Source of the DNA: Ulota crispa
Taxonomy: Eukaryota; Streptophyta; Bryopsida; Orthotrichales; Orthotrichaceae
DNA: 64,000 nucleotides
Assembly (NCBI GenBank): GCA_963920765.1
Contig: OY987244.1
Span: 11,038,501-11,102,500, forward strand
Reading direction: 5' to 3'
Shown: one piece after another, positions 46,234-58,797 of the stretch
Layout: each line of letters opens with the position of its first letter
Position numbering within the stretch: position 1 is the first letter of the stretch
Program-made: the position numbers and the translations under genes
The notes under the pieces: model-generated
Seen by the model: only the letters and a program-made list of their open reading frames with translations
Database searches by the model: none
What the model was told of the DNA's origin: nothing

Positions 46234-48124
46234 CCAGAAACTCCGATCGCCTTGGGAGCATCAATACTATCCTTCGGGTCCGAAGGGGGTGGCTGCCGCT
46301 CACAAGGGGATCGGAATTTCAGAAAATGGGAGAACACACATTGCTAGAATCCTCCTCATTTCCTCCCTGGTAAACAACCCAAGCTCTCAATCTCCTCGGC
46401 ATGTTTACAGCCGATTTCAATCAGCAAGTAACTTAGAAAAATGAGAGATTATCATTCAATTTTGAATCCTTTGTCTGCATTTGATACAATTTCGTTTTTG
46501 AAGGAGATTGAATGACTCATCAAGGCTATCAAAAAGTTCATTCCACTTTGCATGGTTACGTACTGCTCGTCCAACCACCTTGCCATGTTTGCACGAAAAC
46601 TCTCACAAATAAGGCAAGCCACTATAATTCTAAGCGGACAAGATTCTCGTGGAGCAGCTGCGGAGGAAAACTGCCAACTCCCTTGAGTTTGCACGAAGCA
46701 CCGGAGCGCCATATTAGGTAAATTTGGAAAAAGAGTACATTCTAGGACTTTCGGTATTTCTGTCATTATGTAAAATTCAGCATATTACAAAAAAACATGC
46801 AATTTTGTGTACTATATTGAAGTCTCAATGATTGCCTTCAAAAATTTCAAATAATTTTCAACTTTGAATTATAACTATGCTTATATTTATTGTATGTAAG
46901 ATCAAGATGGAGTACAAAATGGTACCTCCGTTTTTCCCAAATTAACTAATATGGTGGTCCTCTACATTCCAACAAGGGTGTTTACCGCTTCCATTGAGAT
47001 CGGCAGCTGTATGTTCTAAGTACTATATCTCTGGATCCCGTAGGAGGTCATCGTTTCAAGCTGCAGGATTGGACCACAGACACCCAAAGCCGAGTACACC
47101 AGGAACCACGAATTTCAAACCATTGAGCTCTCAGCAGCGTCGCGAGCAAAAGAGAATGGCAAATTGCCGAGTCCCTGGCGTCTGTCAAGACTACCCTTTG
47201 GATCCGAAGGTGGTCTTGGATGAGCAGTATATCCAAAAAATTGCTCAATCAACAACATCCAAATGAAAACCTCAAGAAATGACTTTGTTCTGCTACTTGA
47301 GCTGATCGTGCTTAGGATTAAACCCGTAACTCTAACGGCAGTGACCCTCTCCTCGCCCGCAGAAAATACCAGCTCCTTGGCGGGCGGTTTGACGCCAGTT
47401 GATCCCCTTGCGCGCTTGTTGGCAAGCCTTCACGGCCGAAGCTTGGCCGGCTAGGGCGGGGGGAGATCACAAAATTTGAAAGTTGAGAAGCCTGTATCTT
47501 GCACTAGCCTGCAGGCCGCTTGTTGCCGTTAGTGCGCAAGTTGGCCGCGAGCATTTGGACGCGCAAAGGAGCAACAAAAAACAAACTTGCACCCATCATA
47601 CTTAATGGTTTTGATCCCCTTGGGCGCCCTCTAAGAAGCCTTCGAGGCCAAAGCCTTCTCTACTAGTACGCAAGGGGATTTGAACCTCACAAAAAGTCGT
47701 GCATTCCTCCCTGTTGTGTGCGTTCCCATCAAAACATCAAGTCGGGGGTGGCAGTCACCAAAATATAGGGCACAGGAGTAAACAAGTTTATGCCAGCCCA
47801 TGTTTTAGACATACAAAAGCCAAATCCCTTGCAAGCACGCATGGTAGGCTTCAGGGCCGAAGCCTATCTAGCCAGAACGTAAGGGATAACAAAGACCTGT
47901 TAAACAATTGTTCACACCCGTTACTGCAGCATCAAATCCTCTGAAAACGCAGGGCTTGCAATCATTTTGACAACAACAGAGTGCGGCTTAACAACAACAA
48001 TTGCAACGCGCAGTTGTGCTAAACAAGAGCGTGCGTAACAATATGGACTCAAGCTAGGATCTCCTTGCGCGTGTGCCAGCTAGCCTTTGGGGCCAAAGGC
48101 TTGCTAGCTTGCACGTAAGGGATC
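46234..48124. repeat. Array of six diverged nested hairpins
   Basis: Hairpins at 46234-46324, 47186-47218, 47401-47468, 47613-47680, 47824-47887 and 48058-48124. Most have an outer stem of type GATCCCCTTG...CAAGGGGATC and all an inner stem around a TTCGGGGCCGAA-like core. The last four start 212, 211 and 234 bp apart. Stem bases change together (inner stems CCTTCGG/CCGAAGG, TAGGCTTC/GAAGCCTA, CTTTGG/CCAAAG), so pairing seems kept while sequence drifts. The spacers between hairpins are not obviously alike. I do not recognise the family. Confidence 0.6.
46706..46957. mobile_element. AACACCATATT-family MITE, copy 6
   Basis: 252 bp, GCGCCATATTAGGTAAATTT and the complement AACTAATATGGTGG. It is inserted between the first and second hairpins of the array. 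Confidence 0.7.
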
Positions 48125-48369
48125 ACCAATTACTATAAATCGTCTTGATTTTTATGAGCACAAATGTAATAACTTTCCTCGACAAGAAACTATCTTCCAA
48201 AATTGGGTTAGTTATAGCTAGGTATTTTCCGAATGAACCGTGTAATGTTGAGGTTTTTATAGCAATTGCCTTCTGCATAACTATTGATGCACCTTAAGTA
48301 TTTTTGTCTTCAATGCTCTTATTATCCTAATGCTTCTTTGTTGCTTCCTTTGGTACGTCAAAACTCTCA

Positions 48370-49344
48370 CCCTTTAAGGGCAAAACATACATTGATGAGC
48401 AAAAATTCATTGTTGTAGGCAACTTCAAAGAAAATGAGCATCTTGAACCTTACCCAAAAGCACACTCTAACAAACACATCCACCATAAACTAATACCATG
48501 TCTTCTCCCGGTAAGGGTTGGTAATGCACTTCAAGTACTCCGTAGGTATCATGCAAGCTTTCAAATTCTCTAATGATTGCATGCCAAGAGTTTTGACATG
48601 ATGCAATATATGCATCACGTTTGTCTTCACATATGATGTCTTGTTACCCCTGTCAAGAAGAGAACAATACGATGCCAGCTATGCTCTTCCAATTTAATAA
48701 AACCTAGAACTTAAAGAGCAAAAACTTAATGCAAAGCCTAACTTGTTTATGTTGTTCATAGCATTCATAAGAATGTTGGTCTTCCCACAAGTGTCAAGGC
48801 AAATGCAATCAATAGAGAAGTGCCATGTTGGGTCAGTTTTGTGGAGCCTTTTAATGTATCCGGTCCATGCTTTATGGTGATGGTTCCCAACTTCCCATCT
48901 CAAACATAAAACATCCACCCTTTAAGTTATGAAAGATTTGGCTTTGAGTTCAGAAACAACTTGAATTCATCACTTTTGGCTACCTATGTTGATCCCCAGG
49001 CCTCTTTATCTTCAAGGATGAATTGCTTCTTGATGCCGTTCTCATTGGTGGTTGAGACTATAGTACAATTGCACATTGCAAAATGTTTTGCGTTGTGTTT
49101 AGGGGACCCAACAAAGCTTATTGCAGCTAAACATATAATGCCTGATGTTCAGCAATTTTGTACCCAAGAGCCTCATTTAGAAGGGGAGGAAGTTTTTGGC
49201 TCATTAAAACGTAAAGCAGATATACCTCTCAAATTAGAGTTGGAATCTCATTACCCTGATAAGATCAACTACTCTCACCTTCACCACGGAATGAAGAGGA
49301 TACTTGCAACAACTGGTAGCTTTGTTCTAAGGTCGGTACCATAG
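48370..49344. other. Unrecognised open frames, possible gene relics
   Basis: A plus-strand frame at 48961-49344 (about 127 codons, PDVQQFCTQEPHLEGEEV, then LKLELESHYPDKINYSH) is open and protein-like. Minus-strand stretches at 48490-48680 (YVKTNVMHILHHVKTLGM) and 48694-48918 (AWTGYIKRLHKTDPTWHF) also look protein-like. None has a family I recognise, and they are not joined by obvious splice sites. Confidence 0.3.
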
Positions 49345-50726
49345 GAAATACCTATCATTGATAAACCAATTCATTGTGAAGATTCCGTTCCTCACCCCCA
49401 AGAAGGTCAGGCTTCATGTCCCACATCACAAGAGTGTTTGAGTCTAAGAAAATTTATTTTTAGTATATTGAGAATGCAAGTTCAAGCCATTTGATGACAT
49501 TTGATGTTCAAGAAATATATCATATTATCACTTTGTCCTTGTTATCACTTCCTTATCTTCAAAAATTCATATCTTTTAGGATTTAGCTTCAAACTTTGAT
49601 TTAGAGGTTATAAAGAAAGGTCTTAAAGTTATTTACTTGATTTTGCAATTTTATTTCCATTTGGAATTTTTTTCAAAAGATAGAGCATATTAACTATGAA
49701 GGCTTCAATTAGACATGTGACCTAATGCTTCAATGCCTTGGCTATAGCAATGTCAATTGCAAAATACCAAGAAATACAAGAATTTGTCAGCTTAACTAGA
49801 ATTTATGGATGACTACAAAGGCCACGGAAAGAAATAAAGAAGTCTTGAGATGTAAACGACAAAATACAATCATTTATAATGACAAAAATTGCTAAGAAAC
49901 TTATAATAAGGCAAGTTCAAAATTGAGCCTAACTTTGACCTTACTTCATTAAAACTCTAATAATTAACACATATTTCTCTCATTTAGGAATTTGGAACTT
50001 GATACAAAACAAAAAACTAAACTCAGTAAGGAAATATTCTTACACCACATTCATGTAAAGTTCTATTTTTTTGGTTTCATTCAATTTAATTATTTATATT
50101 GTGTTCTAGATTTATGAGAAAGACCAAAATTGCAATCAAGATTGCCATAGACAGTTAGGTTAGTCCAAAAAAGTATTTGGCAATGTTGTCACATGCAAAG
50201 AAAGTGGCTAGAGCATGTGTAAAGTATAGTTCTACCAAAGCAAAATCTATGTTTTACACTTAATATGATTTTAATGACTTTGAGTCTTTGGATGACATGG
50301 CCTATATTGGAGATGATTCTACAAAGACATCTACTAGTAGAGATTCATTTAATAACTCTAGTATGACCTAAACCCATGACACTCATGTATTTGGTGAGGT
50401 AGATCATTGTGTATTAGTTTCTTATTATATGGACATGTTTGTTTTATGGCTACATTCATTCTACTTGCAATTATCTAGTTACTCTTTTACCTCATGGTTT
50501 AATTTTGTTTTAAGCTTTTTTTGAAATTTGATGTAGAAGAGTTAATCTTTTCCTCTTTGTTTTTAGATTCTATTGTACCCTAAACTTAACCATTGTTTCA
50601 TATGTGTTTTATAAACTCCACAATTAGAGATATTACAATAGAAAAACGGCATAAAATTATTTTTGCTCATAAGCTAACAAGCTCACAAGCTCACACTCAC
50701 AAGCTCATGATCTAGCAACCCTCCAT
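49345..50726. other. AT-rich intergenic DNA, no gene seen
   Basis: No coding frame, RNA gene or transposon ends identified. Confidence 0.45.
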
Positions 50727-51190
50727 CCATGACCCTAGTTGTCCAAGACTATGCTTGTGGGGGTGTCTCCCACCACTCCCACTTCCATAAAAAAAACACA
50801 AAAAATAAAAAATTATAAGAATTGGGCATCAAATGGGAGTGCCTTGAGGCACCTCCATGACCCTAGTTGTTTAAGACTATGCTTGTGGGGGTGTCCCCCA
50901 CCACTCCCACTCCCATCAAAATGGCACAAAAAAGTTTAAAAGTAAAATATTGGGCATGAAATGGGAGTGCCTTGAGGCATTTCCATGACCTTAGTTGTCC
51001 AAGACTAAGATTGTGGGGTGCCTCTTGCCACTCCCACTTCCATCAAGAAAACACATACATGTCAAAAATAATATTTATTGGGCATGAAAAGGGAGTGCCT
51101 TGAGGCACATTTAGAACCCTAATCTTCCAAGACTAAGCTTATGAGGGTGCTTCCCGGCACTCCCACTTTCATCAAAAGTTCAAAGATAAG
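50727..51190. repeat. Tandem repeat, 128 bp unit, about 3.6 copies
   Basis: CCATGACCCTAGTTG recurs at 50727, 50855, 50983 and (diverged) 51111, exactly 128 bp apart each time. Units contain CACCACTCCCACTTCCATC and GGGAGTGCCTTGAGGCA. Copies differ by several substitutions each. Confidence 0.92.
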
Positions 51191-51299
51191 CAAAAGAAAC
51201 TAATCTATAAGCTTGAACTTGGATGATCTCTAGGCATCTTGAAGAGCCTAGTCAATGTTGAGTAAGCTTTTTGGGGTGCCTTTGAATACCATAGATTTG

Positions 51300-51352
51300 A
51301 TAGGGCATGGGGGCATGGGGGCATGGGGACATGGGGTCGTAGGGGCATGGGA
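51300..51352. repeat. GGGCATGGG minisatellite
   Basis: About five copies of an 8-9 bp G-rich unit (GGGGGCATG), slightly degenerate. Confidence 0.85.
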
Positions 51353-51539
51353 AGAATTTGGGTTTATGGGAGCATATAAAATAAGTTCCACAGCATTTAG
51401 TTTGTGTAGCTTGTATTGATCTAAAAATACTTAGGTAAATCATATCCGTGACCTAGAGTACCATATGGCACCTTTTAAAAGCCAGCCAACTCCAAATACC
51501 CTAGAAACTATTCCACATTGCTCAAATTGGATAATAGTC

Positions 51540-52260
51540 CACTTCATTGCTATCACACACATGGAACGCAAATAAATGGGGTACCTATAAGTACTCCAAG
51601 AGGCCCAATTGGCATTGACTGTGTTTCTTGAGGTACATCTAGGTACCTACCTTCGTATTTGTTGATGTGCTTGAACAAAAAAAAAATTATTACATACTTT
51701 AATTAGTTGAGCAAAGCAAAGGAATAACATTGGAGTACTTCAAGGTCTTTCAGGAAGCCCAATCAACGCCAACTAGGCTTTTTAGGGTGCCTTTGACTAC
51801 CCCAAGAATACTAGTCCTCTTTTCCCAAACTAGATGCTAGTCATCTTCATTACCATCATGCGCATGGAACGCAAGAAAATTGGATGAACACCATATTAGG
51901 TAAATTGGAAAAATAGTACATTTTGGGACATTTCACTATTGCTGCCATTATGTGTATTCTAGCATATTACCTAAAAATTAGATTGAATTTATTTTATACA
52001 ATATTGAAGTTTCAATGATTGCCTCCAAGAACTTCAATAATTATAATTTTGAGCAATTGCTATGGCTTACATTTATTGCATTGGTATGTACGTGAAATTA
52101 AGGTGGAGTTTCAAATAGTCCCCCCGTTTTCCTTAATTTACCTAACATGGTGTTGGTGCATTTAGGCATTCTAAAAAGCCTAGTTGGTGCCAATTGGGCT
52201 TTTTGGCATGCCTCCAAGTACCAAAAAAAACTTCTTTGTTTTGCTCAAACTACATACTAG
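51540..52260. repeat. Diverged longer repeats continuing the 128 bp array region
   Basis: Blocks such as CATGGAACGCAA (about 51561 and 51864) and AAGCCYARTYRRYGCCAAYT followed by GGGTGCCT (about 51780, 52180) recur 300-400 bp apart. A MITE (51887-52154) interrupts the series. Confidence 0.5.
51887..52154. mobile_element. AACACCATATT-family MITE, copy 7
   Basis: 268 bp, AACACCATATTAGGTAAATT and the complement TTTACCTAACATGGTGTT. The interior resembles copy 6 (ATATTGAAGTTTCAATGATT). Confidence 0.75.
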
Positions 52261-52960
52261 TTAATAGTACTAATGAATTATTTAATAAGTTCACTAAAAC
52301 TTAGACCCATGAGATTGACATATTTCATTAATTAATCTATTTTATTTATTTTTTCCCTAACCTGAGGATTTTGAGTGTTTTATGATTATATCATGATTAT
52401 TTGCAATTGTTGATTAAATTCAGTAACCCCAAAAGAGCCGTTGTCTTTTTGAGGGACAAATGAGATTTTGGGCAAATATTTAATGCCTTAATTTTTGTCT
52501 AAATTTTTTGAAACCTCTTCTGACAATAAGAAAACACAATAGAAATGTCATTTGTATTCTAATCTATACTTGGGAGCAAAAATTATGCCCAAATAAGCAC
52601 AAGTTTAGGGAGGCTAGGCATCAAATTGTTTTTACAAATTTATTTATTTTTAAATTTCATTTCTCATAGATTATAATGTTTTCTACATCTAGAGCTTTTA
52701 TTCATTCCATTTGGACCAATTACGAGAAAATTGTGGACAATGTTGTTTTTTGGGCAGTTTAAGCATCTTCTTGAAAAAATAATTTATAAATTTCATTTTT
52801 GAATGTAAATTTATCTTTTTCTCAAAAAAAAATTGTTGAAAAGGGTGAATTTTGGTTGCTAGAATACTATTGTGATTATTGTGTTTCAAAATTTTAAATC
52901 CATTGCAAGGTTATTAACTATTTAAGTTTTGGTTCAATGACTTTCACTCTCATACCTCCT

Positions 52961-53218
52961 AACGCGTTATTCATTAAATTGGAACAGAGCTTACATTTTG
53001 GAACTTTTGAAGATTTCAAGAACGCCTCCTGAAATTGAACTCAACATTTTTTTTTGATACACGTATCTTCACTTGAGAGTAGGAATTTGCAAGGAAAAAA
53101 ATCTTAGTGGCTCAAACCAAATCTGATATCTTTGAATCTAGTTTAAGGTGACTTTTTGAATGTAAGGGGGAGTACAAAATGGTACCTCCATTTGTCTCTA
53201 CTTAATGAATAATGCGTT
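52961..53218. mobile_element. AACACCATATT-family MITE, copy 8
   Basis: 258 bp, AACGCGTTATTCATTAAATT and the complement CTTAATGAATAATGCGTT; interior as in copies 2 and 5. Confidence 0.75.
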
Positions 53219-55000
53219 GTTGGATTGAAAGGAGTGCGCATTGAGAACACGCAGGGTGTCTCGATGCAATTGTGCGATGCTGATTAAGAATTGTTGTTGG
53301 TCTTGATCTTCATTCTTCAAATTTTCAGTCTTCAGTCTTCTGTTGGCCTATCTTGTAGCTAGCTCTAGGGATATAAAGGTCAAGGCAGGAATAAGAGTCC
53401 ACTGGATATGGAATGGGTAGATCGGGACAGTAAACACGAGCTGCCATCCGTATGATGGAATTCTAAAATCAAATTCACAATCTGCTGGCTAAAACCCCAA
53501 ATTGTGAGAACAAAAAAAGTCTTGACCATGCGGGTGATCAATTTCACTTTGTCACCACGACAATAAATGGAGTTAAATTTGGTTTAACTCAAACTGCCTG
53601 CAACAAAATTTACAAAACAAAATAGAAATGAATTGACAAACGAGCCTCCAAAATTGGCTAGGAATAACAAAGTCACATCCCACACATACATAAAAAATAA
53701 ACCCAAAATATTCCTCTTCAAATCTTCATGTTTTCAAGTCTTCATGTTTTAATAAAAACAATAGAAAAAATCACAAATAACAAGTTCTAAAAAGGCTGCA
53801 ATTTTCTATCTAATGCTTTAGATGGCTCAAAGATTTAAATGCTAAGTGTAATAGCAATTTGAAAAGCTCTTCTAACTTTTTAACATCCCTTCAAATTTCA
53901 ACTCAATCTAAGCTATTATCCAAAAGTTATGCGGTTTCAAAATAGAGGTTGTTCTTTCTTTTTACAAACTAATCACTGTCTCTATAAACCTTTATAACTT
54001 TTGTTTTACACATCACCCATAAAAACGTGATATTAATTTGAAAAGATAATATCACTAGTTATAACTTCTAAAATTTTCATTTCAAAATAAAACTACGTCC
54101 AAAACTTCTAGTCAATCAAAGTGTAAATCTCATTATTTTTAGAGAACATCTAAATTCTCAACTTCTACACACTATCATTTCTTTAATAAAACTTTAAATG
54201 GAATGATTGAAAACAATTAGAAAAACTATGACAATAAACTATCACTTTTAAAATTTTGAAAAAAAAATTTCATACTATCTAAAAGTTGTACCTCTTCAAA
54301 GTTTTGGCATTCTCCCAATAAAAGGGCAGCCACCTCCAATCTTTCACACCTCCATAATTTTCTCTTCTAAATTTTAAATCTCAAATTTAAGAACTTTCAA
54401 AAAAGCTAAAACTATAATGAACATTCTCTTTAAATCTTGTTGCAAAATGATATACAAATCATAAACTATGGCTTATCAAAGTCTCAGCCTTTTTTCATAG
54501 TTTGATTTTTTGACTTCAAAATTCAAACACTCATAACTTTTGCATCATAATTTCAAATCAAACTTACAAATTTATTTTGGAAATGTAATCACACAAAAAA
54601 CAATTATTTTAAATTTCAATTCAAAATCATCTATACACAAAAAGTTATTTCACATCAAAGTTTTAGGATTTCTTCCTTCTTTCAACTAATACTCATACCC
54701 TAACTTCCAACATACTAATGAATCTCTCCTCCTTAATTTTAACCCTATCTAAAGTAGAGAGATGGAGCACATTAGCCCATGCTCTTTTCCATCCTAATCC
54801 CACTATAGATGTCAAATTCTTTTTTTGTTCACACATTTCACATTCAGTTTTAAATCCATAATATTTTTATTCAAACAAAGTCAAAATATATAAGCCTTCC
54901 AAAACATCTAAATAAATATATAAAAATAATAATTACAAAATAAACACCATCATAAAATAGCCGCATGTCCTTGCAAGCATATAATAGCATCAAATGTTTG
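53219..55000. other. AT-rich intergenic DNA, no gene seen
   Basis: No coding frame, RNA gene or transposon ends seen; long C-poor stretches of AAATTTC/CTTTTG words. Confidence 0.45.
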
Positions 55001-55009
55001 TCTTCAGTC

Positions 55010-55300
55010 GTCAAGTCGTGGACTTTGTTGGCTCCAGCGATCGTCTCTGGCCGCCCGCCAGTTTGGGTTTGAATCCCATTGAGCCGTTAAACGATGATGG
55101 TGGCTTACGGCTTGGCAGCTAGTGAGGCAGAAAATTGGCTCAGCCAACCCACTACCTACCCTCCTGAGCTGTGCATGTGACAAAACGGCGCAGCACACTG
55201 GAATCTATGGTCGTTGTGCTGTCACCAAACCGTGGTTTTCACCACGACCACCCATTTTGCCTCGACTGTTGATTTATTGAAATCAGCACAAACATAAATA
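55010..55300 (+). mobile_element. SINE-like insert with tRNA-related head
   Basis: A GC-richer block in AT-rich DNA. GGCTCCAGCGAT (A-box-like, about 55030) and GGTTTGAATCCC (B-box-like, about 55066) are spaced as in a tRNA gene, followed by an unrelated body. This is the layout of tRNA-derived SINEs. No target duplication was found, so the call is tentative. Confidence 0.35.
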
Positions 55301-56683
55301 AATAACAAGTATTTACATGATGGAGGAATTTCCATAAAGACAGTGTTTCCTTCTACTTTTAAAAAAAAAAATATGAAAATTAAGTGTTTTTTGTTTTAAT
55401 TTTTTTCAAAGATTTTCAATTCAACTTTCCACCATAAAGATTTAAACTTATAAACTCTGTGGTGCAAAAATTTGAAGTGAAGAAAGAACAAAGTCAAATA
55501 ATCCGGTCATATAAAATGCAAATTTTTTTATTTTTTACACTTGAAAATGCAAATATTTTGCAATCTATGAAGTCAAAGTTTTTGAATTTTTTTTTACATG
55601 TTCTTATGTTAGTCTAGTACAAAATCCTATGGTTAAATATGCAAAAGACCAATTGTCAGACTTTTTTACTCTTTGCCATAGAAATGACAATTTTGAATGT
55701 CTTTTGACAAAGTAAAGGCCATAGTCGTTCAAGATTTAACATGTGATTCCTAAAAATTGAAAGTTCTTTTCAAAAATGCATTCGAGGCTTCTAACTTGTT
55801 TATTGTAATTTCCAAAATCTCTTCTAATTTAACCTTTTCATTTTCATAGTTTAATGCTTTTAGTTCCACGATCATAGGTACTTTAATATTATTTTATATA
55901 AAAAAGTTTCTTGCTCATAAACTCACAGGTTCACAGGCTCACAGGCTCATGCTCATAGACTCATGGACTAGCAACCTTGCTTGTACCAGGATATTTCTTA
56001 CATTTATATTGTAATTAATTTTTATATTGGAGATTTGAACTAATTTATATCCTAAAATTTCAAAGTTCTACAAGAGTTTTTGTAGCATTTCTACCAACTA
56101 ACAATACACAAAGTGTTGGTTCTCAATTCAAAAAATGTTTGTTCTTTCCAAACACAAAACATGGTAGTACATTCCTACAAGTAAAGCTCCACTGATAGAC
56201 TTAAACAAAAGAGTATGCTTGTAAAAGCATAAAGAGACAAGAACCATAAGTAACTTACATGCTCTTATAAAGTTAAAAAGTAGGTTTATTTTCAAGTTTA
56301 TCATGTATAGAAAAAAATGAGAGAATTTATATTAGAGCTTTCAATTCTAGTAATATATAGTATTAAAATTTATCATAATGTTTTCATTGTATGATACATT
56401 GGATTTTAGTTTAAATGAACGAAAAACCTGCATTAGCTCAAGTATTGAGAGCTTTTTTGACTTTTGACTTTTAAGAATTTATCATTCAATTTTCAATATT
56501 TGAAAACATCTTGCTAAAAAAGATCTGTTGTTTGCAATTTTTAGGGATTCTCAAACATGTATTTTCCATTTTGATGTAGTTTGTGTTATTTAGAACACTA
56601 TTATTTATTATTGTTTTAGTAGAAGATATCTATAGTTTCTTAATTAGAAGTTTGATGCACTTTATTGTACAAGTCTATGGAGG
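55301..56683. other. AT-rich intergenic DNA, no gene seen
   Basis: No recognisable feature apart from a short run of CTCACAGG repeats at 55915-55960. Confidence 0.45.
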
Positions 56684-56687
56684 TTAA

Positions 56688-57091
56688 TCCTTTAATGACC
56701 GTGGTCAATTCTACGGTGGGCAATCCTTTGTATGGCCATTTGGGGGAAATTTTAAAATTGTTGAATATAGATGTCTACCATAGATCTGACCATATAAATG
56801 GAAGTATCTTGCAGGGTTTAGTGTTATGCATCATGAATTATGCTCACTCTTTACTTGTTGTGGCCATCTTTTTGCATTCATTGGTGTATTTTCAGCCAGT
56901 ACTCTTTTAGCTTTTTCAACCCTTTGGCCACATGCCACCTCAAATTGGCCTAGTTATTATCCTAAATTCTTCACTTCCCAATTCCCCAAACATGCCCCCT
57001 TTGGCTAATTACCAAATTCATTGCCATTCACTTCCTACACATGGAAAAGGGGTTGGATCGACCACAAAGTGGTCGACCGATTGTTAAAGGG
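56688..57091. mobile_element. TTAA-flanked element E (piggyBac-type, diverged)
   Basis: 404 bp between TTAA at 56684-56687 and 57092-57095. The ends are TCCTTTAATGACCG and, on the other strand, CCCTTTAACAATCG. The right subterminal region is a palindrome (ATCGACCACAAAGTGGTCGA). The ends match the general piggyBac form CCCTTT but differ from family A-C. Confidence 0.5.
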
Positions 57092-57384
57092 TTAAATACA
57101 AACCCTCTTTTAACTTATAAAATGAAATTTTCAAAGTTTCAATATCTACAAAATACCACTTTTGTTTCTAAAATTGCATCGTGGGAATGAGAATACAACA
57201 ATTATTGCAAACTATAGATCACTTGTGATGTTCAATGAATTCTTGTGCCCTTAATTCCATAAAAAAGCATTTGTTGTTATTCATCTCAACATTTTCTATG
57301 TATTTCTCTATTGGTTTATAAACTGATAGTGTTTTTCCCACTTTTAATATTTTTTTGAGAACAACCTTTGAATTTTGCTTATTA

Positions 57385-57697
57385 AGGTAGGAGCACCATC
57401 CTTGTGAGGGTCTCCATAAGTGTGACCTCTGAAATTTTGGAAAATCTGTGGAAGTAGATAGATGTAATGACAAGGATGTACAACATGTGAACACAAAATC
57501 TTGATAGTGGTTAAAGGTACAATGGCAGTTTGCTCTTTAAAAATTCACAACTTATTCTCACAGTATCTAAATAATAGATTCAAAAGTGCAAACTCATTAT
57601 TTTTTTGTTGCAAGGATCCTATAATTTACTAAACGTTTACTAATTATAATCATCATGTTCAAAACCCTCAAACTCATGCTTATAGGTGCTCCTACCT
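57385..57697. mobile_element. Stowaway-like MITE family (AGGTAGGAGCACY), copy 2
   Basis: 313 bp with perfect ends AGGTAGGAGCACC and GGTGCTCCTACCT, flanked by TA. The interior is homologous, in inverted orientation, to 58467-58797. Confidence 0.8.
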
Positions 57698-58466
57698 TAG
57701 TGTATTGAAAAATGTGCAATTGTGAAGGTTGCTTGAAGACTCATTTGATTTTCTTAAATGATTTCTAAAATGGATAAGAATTTAAGTATTTGAAGAGGAG
57801 TATTTTAAAACTCAGTTACTTGCAACCAATATTTTCTTACAAATTGGTTTTTTTACTGATTGATAAATGTCATTTGTTAACACTTTTGTAGATGCAATTT
57901 TCAGGTTTATGTATTAACATATGTATGGCTTGTTAAGTCAAAGTGAAACAAAAAAATTGCTAGTCACTGTCTTCATTTTTCCACCTCTAATAAAGAGTTT
58001 GACGAATTGACGTCTACCAAACAATGAATTGCTTTTACCTATAATTTCTTGGGCATAATAAACTTACAGGGTTTAGAGGGATTAAGAATGTTTAACCCTT
58101 TGATTCTTATGCTATACATATTTTTTATGATGAATGGATCGAAAGATGCTCTTATGAATACAAACTATTAGTAAGAATTCTGAATATTATTTTGTTGACT
58201 GTTCAACACTTAACTAATGTAGACTTCCAAAGACTTTTTGATGAACATTCTTTGATTTAAAGAGTATATTTAAATTTTATTTCACATATAAAATTTTCAG
58301 AATTTACAAAACGCCCTTCAAAAACAACCTCAAAATAGCTCTTGGTTGGTAGTTAAATAGTGCAAAGTTCTCCCAATTGTACATGTACATGTTGTTTTAT
58401 TTAAATCTATGTATATATGCTATGAAGTAAGAATCCTCACCAATGGTTTATTTGAGTTTTCACATA

Positions 58467-58797
58467 AGGTAGTAGCACCAATAACCATCAAACTAAGGGT
58501 TTTGAACATGATGATTACTAATAAACATCTAGCAAAGTATAGGATCTTGTTAGCAATAAAAAATAATGAGTTTGCACTTTTGAATGTATTATTTGAATAC
58601 TGTGAGAATAAGTTGGGAATTTTTAAAGAACAAACTACCATTGCACCCATAACCAACACTAAGGTTTCAAATTCACATGTTGTACATCCTTGTAATGACA
58701 TCTACTAACTTCCACAGTTTTTCCAAAATTTCACAAGTGATGATTATGGGTATAGTGATGGTTATGGGTATAGTGATAGTTATGGGTATGGCTACCT
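58467..58797. mobile_element. Stowaway-like MITE family (AGGTAGGAGCACY), copy 3
   Basis: 331 bp, AGGTAGTAGCACC at the left and GGCTACCT at the right, flanked by TA. The interior matches copy 2 (ATTTTGGAAAA, GGATGTACAACATGTGA, CTTATTCTCACAGTAT on the complementary strand). An 18 bp minisatellite has grown near its right end. Confidence 0.7.
58739..58793. repeat. 18 bp minisatellite, 3 copies
   Basis: GATGGTTATGGGTATAGT repeats three times with minor changes, inside MITE copy 3. Confidence 0.85.

Noticed and set aside
46452-46766. 104-codon minus-strand frame at 46.5 kb
   Set aside because: Its start runs into MITE copy 6 and there is no recognisable family; at most a relic.
50727-51190. Regular repeats that could suggest a CRISPR array
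   Set aside because: The repeats are contiguous 128 bp tandem units without variable spacers, in a plant nuclear context.
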